Origin: Chloroflexota bacterium
GTDB lineage: Bacteria > Chloroflexota > Anaerolineae > 4572-78 > J111
NCBI GenBank assembly: GCA_003695455.1
Contig: RFJF01000373.1
Span: 1-8,305, forward strand
Length of the DNA stretch: 8,305 nucleotides
Direction of reading: 5' to 3'
Shown: positions 1-5,768 of the stretch, in pieces
Position numbering within the stretch: position 1 is the stretch's first letter
Layout: each line of letters begins with the position of its first letter
Notes under the pieces: model-generated
What the model was told of the DNA's origin: nothing
The model's input: only the letters and a program-made list of their open reading frames with translations
The model's database searches: none
Program-made: the position numbers and the translations under genes

Positions 1-267
1 ACCTATGCCGACCTGCAACATCTGCCGCCGGCCGAATTTCCACTGAGCCAGACCAGCGGCGCCACCATTGATTTTCTCTACACTGCCGCCAACGGCACAC
101 CCGTGGCTGGCTCAATCATCGCCGCCGGGGGCAACGGCAAAATGCACGTGATTCGGTTTACGGCGCCGGCCCAAAATTACGATCTGGCGCTGCAATGGTT
201 CAACCCCATGATAAAAAGTTTCAAATTCCTGTTGCCGGATGCCGGCCTGCCGGAAGCTGAAAATTAA
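1..267 (+). CDS. C-terminal part of an unrecognised protein (5' truncated)
   Basis: Frame 1 is open from the window edge to a TAA at 265-267, giving 88 residues with no start codon inside the window. The fragment alternates short beta-like stretches (ATIDFLYTAA, VAGSIIAAGG, KMHVIRFTAP) and ends with a helix-like stretch (YDLALQWFNPMIKSFKFL). A final aromatic helix of the form W-x-x-M-x-x-SF is typical of PsbP/Mog1/DcrB-like domains, which are often found at the end of secreted lipoproteins. That assignment is only a guess from pattern, because the N-terminus that would show a signal peptide is missing. The short tail (LPDAGLPEAEN) is hydrophilic. The stop codon is directly followed by a GC-rich stem-loop, and the ATL gene starts about 50 bases further on the same strand, so the two could be co-transcribed. 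Confidence 0.75.
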   Translation, partial: TYADLQHLPPAEFPLSQTSGATIDFLYTAANGTPVAGSIIAAGGNGKMHVIRFTAPAQNYDLALQWFNPMIKSFKFLLPDAGLPEAEN

Positions 268-268
268 A

Positions 269-289
269 AGCCCCGCAAAATGCGGGGCT
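269..289 (-). terminator. GC-rich stem-loop, terminator-like on the minus strand
   Basis: Eight perfect base pairs (AGCCCCGC at 269-276 with GCGGGGCT at 282-289) close a five-base loop. Read on the plus strand, the stem is followed by GCAAATATG and has no T-tract. Read on the minus strand, it is followed by TTTTAATTTT, as an intrinsic terminator should be. It may therefore stop minus-strand transcripts running out of the FAH gene, or act in both directions after the gene ending at 267. It also lies just ahead of the ATL ribosome binding site, where a plus-strand transcript would carry it as a leader hairpin. Confidence 0.45.
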
Positions 290-316
290 GCAAATATGCG
301 GTTTTATCGAGGGAAA

Positions 317-688
317 ATGGCCCAATCATCGCTGAAGGACGCGCCGGTTTACGAACGCATTTACGCGCTGGTGCGGCAAATTCCGCCGGGGAAAGTTACC
401 ACATACGGGAAGGTTGCTCAAATGACGGGCGGCTGCACGGCGCGGATGGTGGGGTACGCCATGGCCGCGCTTGATTTTGGCACCGACGTGCCGTGGCAGC
501 GGGTTATCAACGCGCAGGGTAAAATCAGCCCGCGAGCCGGGGGTTCCGGCGGCGCGCTGCAACGGCAAATTCTGGAATCTGAAGGGGTTGAGTTCAGCGC
601 CGGGGGGCGGGTTGATTTTGCCGTGGTTGGCTGGCGCGGGCCGGACTGGGCGTGGCTTGAGACGCACGGCTACTATCCGCCGGATTAA
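317..688 (+). CDS. atl: Alkyltransferase-like protein (ATL, MGMT-fold DNA-damage binder)
   Basis: This is a 123-residue protein consisting only of the DNA-binding domain of O6-alkylguanine-DNA alkyltransferases. The family hallmark PCHR(V) reads PWQRV (59-63), so the alkyl-accepting cysteine is replaced by Trp60. This defines ATL proteins, which bind O6-alkylguanine, flip the base and recruit nucleotide excision repair instead of repairing it directly. Other family landmarks are present: PPGKVTTYG (23-31) with the base-flipping Tyr30, ARMVGYAM (42-49) with the arginine finger Arg43, and the INAQGKIS strand (64-71). The C-terminal helix LQRQILESEGVEF (81-93) is also typical. I chose ATG 317 because GAGGG (309-313) lies just upstream and the length fits the family. 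ATG 296 or 239 would add residues unlike the family, and the latter would overlap the preceding gene. A small hairpin with T-rich DNA overlaps the stop codon. Confidence 0.9.
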   Translation: MAQSSLKDAPVYERIYALVRQIPPGKVTTYGKVAQMTGGCTARMVGYAMAALDFGTDVPWQRVINAQGKISPRAGGSGGALQRQILESEGVEFSAGGRVDFAVVGWRGPDWAWLETHGYYPPD

Positions 689-701
689 GCGGCGTTTATT
701 T
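678..701 (+). terminator. Short intrinsic terminator of the ATL gene
   Basis: CGCCG (678-682) pairs with CGGCG (690-694) around a seven-base loop that contains the ATL stop codon, and TTTATTT follows (695-701). The stem is only five base pairs but entirely G-C. The seven-base gap between the convergent ATL and FAH stops leaves no other place for a plus-strand terminator. Confidence 0.45.
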
Positions 702-1535
702 GGTGCGGCAGGTGTTCACCAACCGGCCCACCCGCTCAATCTCCACCACCATTTCATCGCCATCTTTCATAAAAAGCGGCGGCTCACGGAACGCGCCCAC
801 GCCATCGGGCGTGCCGCTGAGGATGATGTCGCCGGGCAGCAGGGTAAACGCCCGCGACAGAAATGCAATCAGATACGGCACGCTGAAAATCATTTTGCTG
901 GTGTGGCTGTGCTGCATTAGTTGGCCGTTGATAATTCCCCGGATGTCGAGCGTTTGCGGGTTGGGAATTTCATCGGCGGTTACAATCCAGGGGCCAAGCG
1001 GGCAAAACGTATCCAGCGATTTGCCGCGCACCCACTGGCCGTCGCCAAATTGCAGGTCGCGGGCGCTCACATCATTGGCGCAGGTGTAGCCAAACACGTA
1101 ATCCAGCGCGTCTGATTCCGGCACGTTGCGGGCCGTTTTGCCGATAATCACGGCCAGTTCGGCTTCGTAGTCAACTTTGGTGGTCAGCGCCGGGTCCCAG
1201 CTAACTTCGGCGCGCGGGCCGGTGATGGACGTGGTAAATTTGGTAAAGGTGATGGGCCGGTCCGGGATGTCGCTGTTGGTTTCTTTGGCGTGGTCGGCGT
1301 AATTTTTGCCAATGGCAATCACTTTGGAGGGGAACACCAGCGGCGCGGCCAGGTTATCTTCGGCGTAGGGTTGCGGGGGGCCGGCGGCAGCTTGAGCCGC
1401 CGCAAGTCCGTCCTGTCCGGCGCGAATCAAATTGAGCATGCCGCCGGGGTAGTCAAACGGAATTACAGTTTGGCCGTCAACCCGGCCCAGCCGGTCAACA
1501 GAACCACCATTAGTTTTGAGTGTAACAAGTTTCAT
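696..1535 (-). CDS. Fumarylacetoacetate hydrolase (FAH) family protein
   Basis: This 279-residue protein belongs to the FAH superfamily of metal-dependent hydrolases, decarboxylases and isomerases acting on 2-oxo acids (acylpyruvases, homoprotocatechuate-pathway isomerase/decarboxylase). The core begins with VIAIGKNYADHAKE (72-85), which carries His82. Metal ligands are expected at Glu124 and Glu126 in VDYEAELAVIIG and Asp155 in ANDVSARDLQ. Lys172 in RGKSLDTF and the loop SGTPDGVG (240-247) complete the active-site set. Residues 1-65 form the small N-terminal domain. I chose ATG 1535 because GGAG (1541-1544) sits five bases upstream and MKLVTLK is a typical family beginning. The longer frame from 1577 adds 14 hydrophobic residues without a better ribosome site. 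The substrate cannot be deduced, since FAH paralogues are widely misannotated. It lies 82 bases beyond clpX on the same strand, with a terminator-like hairpin between them. Confidence 0.9.
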   Translation of the reverse strand: MKLVTLKTNGGSVDRLGRVDGQTVIPFDYPGGMLNLIRAGQDGLAAAQAAAGPPQPYAEDNLAAPLVFPSKVIAIGKNYADHAKETNSDIPDRPITFTKFTTSITGPRAEVSWDPALTTKVDYEAELAVIIGKTARNVPESDALDYVFGYTCANDVSARDLQFGDGQWVRGKSLDTFCPLGPWIVTADEIPNPQTLDIRGIINGQLMQHSHTSKMIFSVPYLIAFLSRAFTLLPGDIILSGTPDGVGAFREPPLFMKDGDEMVVEIERVGRLVNTCRTK

Positions 1536-1544
1536 TGGAACTCC

Positions 1545-1574
1545 AAAAATAAGCAGCCAGGTTGCAAAACCCGG
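1545..1574 (-). terminator. Weak terminator or attenuator-like hairpin between clpX and the FAH gene
   Basis: On the minus strand CCGGGTT (1574-1568) pairs with AACCTGG (1563-1557) through seven pairs, including one G-T, around loop TTGC. Four bases later TTATTTTT follows (1552-1545). The FAH ribosome site starts immediately after, so the element could end tig-clpP-clpX transcripts or set how much read-through reaches FAH. A second, five-pair hairpin lies upstream at 1589-1602. The stems are modest, so confidence is low. Confidence 0.35.
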
Positions 1575-1617
1575 CATGATTTATCAAAGCTGATGTTTCA
1601 GCAATGGCGCCAAAAAA

Positions 1618-3015
1618 TCACGCTGCCTTGTGTTTAACGTCTCCGCCAATGGGCCGGCCAAATTCATCGTACAGTTCCGGCGCAGATTCGCCCTGAATAA
1701 CCGCAGCAGTGATGACGCACTTTTTAATTTCTTTGTTCGACGGGATTTCATACATAATGTCAAGCAGCGCTTCTTCAATGATTGAGCGCAATCCGCGGGC
1801 GCCGGTTTTGTGTTTTAGCGCCAGCGCGGCAGCCAGCGATAGCGCCTCTTGCGAGAACACCAACTCGACGTTGTCCAGCGCAAACAGGTGCTGAAATTGC
1901 TTGACAATGGCATTTTTGGGGCCGGTTAAAATATCCATCAGCGCGGCGTGGCCCAGCGGGTCCACGGTAACCACCACCGGAAATCGCCCGATAAATTCCG
2001 GAATCAGCCCGTATTTGAGCAAATCTTCCGGCGTTACCTGCGTCAGCAGCCGCGATATTTTGGCAATTGTTTCTTCTTCTTTGGCAATGGCCGGGTCTTG
2101 CTTGATCAGATTGGCGGTGCTGCTGTTATGAACCGGCCCCACCTGCAGTACCGGCTGTTTTGAGCGCAGCGAGCGCAAACCTTTGGCCGTACCGCCAAAA
2201 CCCATGCGGTCTTTAACGCCCAGGCGCTCTCCAATGGATTGATCAAGGTTGTCAAAAGCGCCGCCGCAAATAAAAAGGATATTGCCGGTATTGATGGTCA
2301 GAAAATCCTGGTGCGGGTGCTTGCGGCCACCCTGCGGGGGAACGCTGGCCTGCGCGCCTTCTACAATTTTGAGCAACGCCTGCTGCACGCCTTCACCGGA
2401 CACATCGCGGGTTATCGAGGGGTTGTCGCCGGTTTTGCGGGCAACTTTATCAATTTCATCAATGTAAATGATACCTTGTTCGGCGCGCTCAATGTCAAAA
2501 TCGGCGGCCTGAATGAGCCGCAGCAGAATGTTTTCCACATCTTCGCCCACGTAACCGGCTTCGGTCAGCGTGGTGGCATCGGCAATGCAAAACGGCACAT
2601 CCAGAATTTTAGCCAGCGTTTGAGCCAACAGGGTCTTGCCGCACCCTGTTGGCCCAATAATCATAATGTTGCTTTTTTCCAGTTCCACATCATCGGTTTT
2701 GCGGTTTTCAAGCGGTTTGTTAATCCGCTTGTAGTGGTTGTAAACCGCTACCGACAGCACTTTTTTGGCCTGGTCCTGACCCACAACCCATTCGTTCAAC
2801 TGCTCGTAAATTTCTTTGGGAGACAGCACCCGGTCCAGCCTGAACTCCGGCGGGCTGGCCGATGAGGCATCTTCCTGCAGAATATCGCGGCACAAGTCAA
2901 CGCATTCATCACAAATAAACACGTTATCAGGGCCGGCAATCAGCCGGTTCACCTCTTCCTGAGACCGCTTGCAAAACGAGCAAACCTGAACGTTAGATCG
3001 AAATCTGCTGGCCAT
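1618..3015 (-). CDS. clpX: ATP-dependent Clp protease ATP-binding subunit ClpX
   Basis: ClpX is the hexameric AAA+ unfoldase that feeds tagged substrates into ClpP. The N-terminal zinc-binding domain has Cys12, Cys15, Cys35 and Cys38. The AAA+ module has Walker A GPTGCGKT (121-128), pore loop GYVG (154-157) and Walker B IIYIDEID (182-189). It also has the RKH loop (231-233) and the ClpP-docking IGF-type loop, here MGF (271-273). Arg344 in PEFIGRF is the expected arginine finger and Arg407 in GARGLRS is sensor 2. At 465 residues it is longer than E. coli ClpX (424). The equivalent landmarks sit 3 residues later than in E. coli before the docking loop and 37 later after it, so about 34 extra residues lie within roughly 275-325. 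The start is ATG 3015, which gives the usual zinc-finger beginning, but its ribosome site is weak. It lies 35 bases after clpP, in the order tig-clpP-clpX. Confidence 0.98.
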   Translation of the reverse strand: MASRFRSNVQVCSFCKRSQEEVNRLIAGPDNVFICDECVDLCRDILQEDASSASPPEFRLDRVLSPKEIYEQLNEWVVGQDQAKKVLSVAVYNHYKRINKPLENRKTDDVELEKSNIMIIGPTGCGKTLLAQTLAKILDVPFCIADATTLTEAGYVGEDVENILLRLIQAADFDIERAEQGIIYIDEIDKVARKTGDNPSITRDVSGEGVQQALLKIVEGAQASVPPQGGRKHPHQDFLTINTGNILFICGGAFDNLDQSIGERLGVKDRMGFGGTAKGLRSLRSKQPVLQVGPVHNSSTANLIKQDPAIAKEEETIAKISRLLTQVTPEDLLKYGLIPEFIGRFPVVVTVDPLGHAALMDILTGPKNAIVKQFQHLFALDNVELVFSQEALSLAAALALKHKTGARGLRSIIEEALLDIMYEIPSNKEIKKCVITAAVIQGESAPELYDEFGRPIGGDVKHKAA

Positions 3016-3050
3016 AATGTGGGTTCTTTTCCGGGGCGTTCACCCCTGGT

Positions 3051-3686
3051 TTATTTTTTGTCTGCGCCTTCATCCTCTGAAGGAACGGCAGGGTCGCCCA
3101 AAATGTCATCAACCAGCCCGTACTCTTTGGCCGTGGGTGCATCCATCCAGCGGTCGCGTTCAAAATCATCGGCAATTTGTTTAACCGATTGGCCGGTATG
3201 CTTGCTGATAATGCCAAAGAGTAAATCTTGCTGGCGTTTCATTTCGCGGTACTGAATTTCAACATCGGTGGTGTAACCCTGTGCGCCGCCGCCGGCCTGG
3301 TGCATGTGAATGGTGGCGTGCGGCAGTGCGTAGCGCTGACCCTGCGCGCCGGCTGCCAGCAACACCGTGCCCATGCTGGCGGTTACGCCCACGGCAAAGG
3401 TGCTCACCGGGGCCTGAATTTGCTGCATGGTATCGTAAATAGCCAGACCGGCGTAAATGACGCCGCCGGGGCTGTTGATGTACATTTGAATTTCGCGTTC
3501 CGGGTCTTCGCGGTTCAGGTAGAGTAGTTGGGCCACAATCAGGTTGGCAATCTGGTCGTTAATGGGTGTGCCCAAAAAAATGATTCGCTCTCGCAACAGC
3601 AGAGAGAAAATATCGTAAGCGCGTTCGCTGCGGCCGGTGGTTTCAATGACCATCGGCACCATTGATTCTGGAAATTGGGGGAACAT
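3051..3686 (-). CDS. clpP: ATP-dependent Clp protease proteolytic subunit ClpP
   Basis: ClpP is the 14-subunit barrel serine protease that degrades proteins unfolded by ClpX. The protein has 211 residues, close to the family norm. The catalytic triad is Ser104 (VTASMGT), His129 (IHMHQAGG) and Asp178 (FERDRWM). The spacings of 25 and 49 residues are identical to those of E. coli ClpP. Other signatures are RIIFLGTPIND (34-44), INSPGG (70-75) and the handle helix around 140-165. The nucleophile context GVTASMG differs slightly from the common GQAASMG. The N-terminal stretch before VPMVIE is the usual short processed or loop segment, and the C-terminus ends in an acidic patch (SEDEGADKK). ATG 3686 is preceded by AAAGGAG (3697-3703) at a spacing of ten bases. 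It lies 36 bases from tig and 35 from clpX, consistent with one transcript. Confidence 0.98.
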   Translation of the reverse strand: MFPQFPESMVPMVIETTGRSERAYDIFSLLLRERIIFLGTPINDQIANLIVAQLLYLNREDPEREIQMYINSPGGVIYAGLAIYDTMQQIQAPVSTFAVGVTASMGTVLLAAGAQGQRYALPHATIHMHQAGGGAQGYTTDVEIQYREMKRQQDLLFGIISKHTGQSVKQIADDFERDRWMDAPTAKEYGLVDDILGDPAVPSEDEGADKK

Positions 3687-3722
3687 TCTTGTTTTGCTCC
3701 TTTCAAAGCATAAACGGGCGGG

Positions 3723-5207
3723 TTAGCCCTGTTCTTCTGCGGATGCATCAGCTTCCGCGATGGGTTCAGTTTCGGCGGCTGTTTCGGTTTCAGCCTCTGC
3801 TTCAGCTACAACTTCTGCAACGTTTTCTGTGCCGGTTTCTGCCGGGGCATCCGAGGTTTCCGTAGATTGGGCAGTTTCGGCGTCGGGTTCATCTCCGGCG
3901 TCTTTAGTTTCTACCTGGGGGTCTTCTCCGCGGGCAATGGCCGCCAGCAGGTCAATGGTTTTGTCGGTCAGCAGGTCGTTGGAAATCATTTCACGCTGAA
4001 CCGGCGAGGTGATGATTTGACGCCAGAGTTGCTCGCCACTACCGGAGTAATCGGCAATGAGTTTGGCGCGTTCAAGAATTTCGCTTTCGGCCACTTTCAG
4101 GGCTTCAAGTTCGGCAACTTTGCCCAGCACCAGGCTGCGTTTAAGCTGAGTCACCACTTGTTCGCGGATTTCTTCTTTAAATTCCTCTTCGGTTTTGTTC
4201 TGAAACTGGTAATAGTTTTCCATTGACAACCCGTAGGATTTCATCCGGTGGGCGTACGATTCCAGCTCTTGCTCAATCCGCTCTTCTTCAAAGACGGCGG
4301 GCCATTCAATAGTGGCGTCTTCCAGAATTTTGTCAATAGCCTTGTTGGCAAGGCTCTGATTTTGTTCTCGCTGGCGCTGTTCCTGAAGCCCCTGGCGAAT
4401 GTCGGCCTTAAATTCATCGAGCGTGTCAAAATCGCTGAATGATTGGGCAAAGTCATCGTCCAGCGGGTCAACTTCTTTTTCTTTAACGCTGCCCACCGAC
4501 ACCTCAACGGTAATTTCTTTACCGGCAAATTTCTCGTCGTGATATTCTTCTGAGTAAGTGACGGTGAAGGTTTTTTCTTCGCCGGCGCTCAAACCAACCA
4601 ACGGGGTGAACATATCGGGGTGGTCGTGGCCTTCGTGTTCTGCCGGGTCTTCAAGCACCTGTTCAAGCGCTTCCTGTTTGCGCAGAATTTCGTCGCCGTC
4701 TTTTTCTACCATATCCACGGTGACCATATCGCCAATTTTGGCCGGGCGGTCTACCGGGGTCCAGGTAGCGTTTTGCTGCTGAATTCTTTCCAGCACAGCT
4801 ACCACGTCTTCATCAGTCACTTCAACCGGCTCAAATTCAAGCCGGATGTCACGGTGGTTGCCAATTTCAATTTTGGGTTCGGTTGGCACCTTGACCTGAA
4901 CCGTCAGCGGCGACCAATCAATCTTTTCAAGACTGACACGGGCAAACGGCACAATGTTGGCTTCATCCAGCGCATCACGAATCAAATTATCAACCGATTT
5001 TTCAATGGCTTCCTGCTGCACGGCTTCAAGCCCAAACCGCCGAACCACCACATTGTAGGGTGCTTTTCCCGGCCGGAAACCGGGAATGTTCACCTGGCGG
5101 GCAATCCGCTTGGCGGCTTTTTGGAGCATGGCCTGTTCCTTTTTTGGTTCAAGTTCCAAAGTCAGGAGTGTTTCACATCTTTCAAGTGCTTCTGTTGTAA
5201 CCTTCAC
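3723..5207 (-). CDS. tig: Trigger factor, ribosome-associated chaperone
   Basis: Trigger factor docks at the ribosome exit tunnel and shields nascent chains. The N-terminal ribosome-binding domain (about 1-115) carries the signature GFRPGKAP (43-50). The middle region (about 153-243) is at the place of the FKBP-type PPIase domain, starting IGDMVTVDM, but the FKBP pocket motif is not recognisable. A histidine cluster (HEGHDH, 191-196) lies there instead. The C-terminal arm domain (about 245-425) is helical and includes YSGSGEQLWRQ (387-397). Residues 428-494 form a tail with 23 acidic and one basic residue, rich in Ala, Thr and Glu, so the protein is 494 residues against 432 in E. coli. The start codon is GTG (5205-5207), supported by GGAAGAGG (5218-5225) ten bases upstream and the family-typical beginning MKVTTEALERC. 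It is the first gene of the tig-clpP-clpX cluster. Confidence 0.97.
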   Translation of the reverse strand: MKVTTEALERCETLLTLELEPKKEQAMLQKAAKRIARQVNIPGFRPGKAPYNVVVRRFGLEAVQQEAIEKSVDNLIRDALDEANIVPFARVSLEKIDWSPLTVQVKVPTEPKIEIGNHRDIRLEFEPVEVTDEDVVAVLERIQQQNATWTPVDRPAKIGDMVTVDMVEKDGDEILRKQEALEQVLEDPAEHEGHDHPDMFTPLVGLSAGEEKTFTVTYSEEYHDEKFAGKEITVEVSVGSVKEKEVDPLDDDFAQSFSDFDTLDEFKADIRQGLQEQRQREQNQSLANKAIDKILEDATIEWPAVFEEERIEQELESYAHRMKSYGLSMENYYQFQNKTEEEFKEEIREQVVTQLKRSLVLGKVAELEALKVAESEILERAKLIADYSGSGEQLWRQIITSPVQREMISNDLLTDKTIDLLAAIARGEDPQVETKDAGDEPDAETAQSTETSDAPAETGTENVAEVVAEAEAETETAAETEPIAEADASAEEQG

Positions 5208-5382
5208 GGAGAATTAACCTCTTCCTTAAAATTTAAGTTTCAAGTTGAATATGGTAGCATAAAGAAATGTGCCGTGCAAATTATTTAAGAGGTTGGTCAG
5301 AATACAAAGAAGCCAGATAACGCTGCATAGTTCTTTTCCGGTGGCGCGGAAGATACAAGACGGCAGGGCAATGAGCTGCCTC
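5208..5382 (-). promoter_or_regulatory. Long 5' leader of tig
   Basis: If transcription starts about seven bases after the -10 box at 5389, the tig message has a leader of about 175 bases. It contains a six-pair hairpin (AATGAG 5370-5375 with CTCATT 5380-5385) at or overlapping the predicted start. A second hairpin of five pairs (5336-5340 with 5347-5351) follows. I see no riboswitch family that I recognise, no CIRCE or CtsR-type heat-shock operator, and no T-tract terminator. The last 50 bases before the ribosome site are AT-rich and may be unstructured, which would help ribosome access. Confidence 0.35.
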
Positions 5383-5388
5383 ATTTCA

Positions 5389-5417
5389 ATAATACCGACC
5401 TGTACAGATTATGTCAA
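5389..5417 (-). promoter_or_regulatory. Sigma-70-type promoter of tig-clpP-clpX
   Basis: On the minus strand there is a perfect -35 box TTGACA (5417-5412), a 17-base spacer and a -10 box TATTAT (5394-5389, five of six matches). Transcription would begin near 5382. This is the best promoter match in the window and points toward tig. It faces away from the 6S RNA promoter. Confidence 0.75.
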
Positions 5418-5507
5418 ATAGTTAGCGGTTTTTAACATCCCAAATTCCGGTGAGAGTGGCGCAATTCCAAAACATCAAATGACCCAAACGTTAAGAAAAC
5501 CTTGTAT

Positions 5508-5536
5508 TTGTCACTCTGGGGGATTTATGCTAAACT
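5508..5536 (+). promoter_or_regulatory. Promoter of the 6S RNA gene
   Basis: The -35 box is TTGTCA (5508-5513, five of six), followed by a 17-base spacer and a -10 box TAAACT (5531-5536, four of six). This predicts transcription from about 5543, just ahead of the closing stem of the RNA. An overlapping alternative is TTGTAT (5502-5507) with TATGCT (5526-5531) at 18-base spacing, which would shift the start about five bases upstream. Confidence 0.6.
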
Positions 5537-5542
5537 TGTGGT

Positions 5543-5734
5543 GAACCCTGCTGTTCACGTGATGCGCCACGCGTCTTGAGCCAACATTTCCTTGATAGGG
5601 AGCCTCTGTTTTAGAGGGGATGCGGTAGCCCTTTACGGGCAAGGCAAAACCTTCTATCCAAGCGCCCCCCTGCTTAAAAGCAGGTTCAAGGACAAATGGA
5701 TTGCACACGGTTCAGTGGGGGGAATTGAGAACAG
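5543..5734 (+). ncRNA. ssrS: 6S RNA (RNA polymerase-binding regulator)
   Basis: 6S RNA mimics an open promoter, binds the housekeeping sigma-RNA polymerase holoenzyme and represses many promoters in stationary phase. About 190 bases lie here between a promoter and a strong terminator. The closing stem pairs 5546-5553 with 5713-5720 (eight pairs, two G-U) and continues with 5558-5565 and 5703-5709 around one bulged A. The 5' strand of the central bubble, CTTGAGCCAACATTTCC (5574-5590), resembles CCTGAGCCGATATTTC of E. coli 6S RNA. The 3' strand has GGTTCAAGG (5683-5691), also present in E. coli. A hairpin CCTGC/GCAGG (5669-5684) lies in the 3' strand. The distal arm (CTTGATAG 5591-5598 with 5654-5662) bears two small hairpins at 5603-5617 and 5628-5640. 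tmRNA, SRP RNA and RNase P RNA signatures are absent. The exact ends are estimates, and the comparison with E. coli is from memory. Confidence 0.82.
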
Positions 5735-5768
5735 ACGCGACGTTTTTCAACGTCGCGTTTTCTGCTTT
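5735..5768 (+). terminator. Strong intrinsic terminator of the 6S RNA gene
   Basis: ACGCGACGTT (5735-5744) pairs perfectly with AACGTCGCGT (5749-5758), giving ten base pairs around loop TTTC. The tract TTTCTGCTTT follows (5759-5768). The orientation matches the 6S RNA. On the minus strand the same hairpin follows the small membrane ORF but lacks a T-run there. The final bases overlap that ORF's stop codon. Confidence 0.85.

Noticed and set aside
2239..2865. 208-codon plus-strand frame inside clpX
   Set aside because: It is entirely antisense to a conserved gene. The translation has no recognisable motif and reflects the complementary codon bias.
4620..5288. 222-codon plus-strand frame over tig
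   Set aside because: It is antisense to the ribosome-binding and PPIase parts of trigger factor. The translation shows no family features and has no ribosome site.
5208..5507. Heat-shock operators (CIRCE, CtsR box) upstream of tig-clpP-clpX
   Set aside because: I searched by eye for TTAGCACTC/GAGTGCTAA and for tandem GGTCAAA heptads and found neither.
5543..5734. tmRNA, SRP RNA, RNase P RNA or a tRNA as alternatives to 6S RNA
   Set aside because: No tRNA-like end with GGTTCGAATCC, no SRP GGAAGCAGCC-type loop and no RNase P GAGGAAAGTCC block are present.
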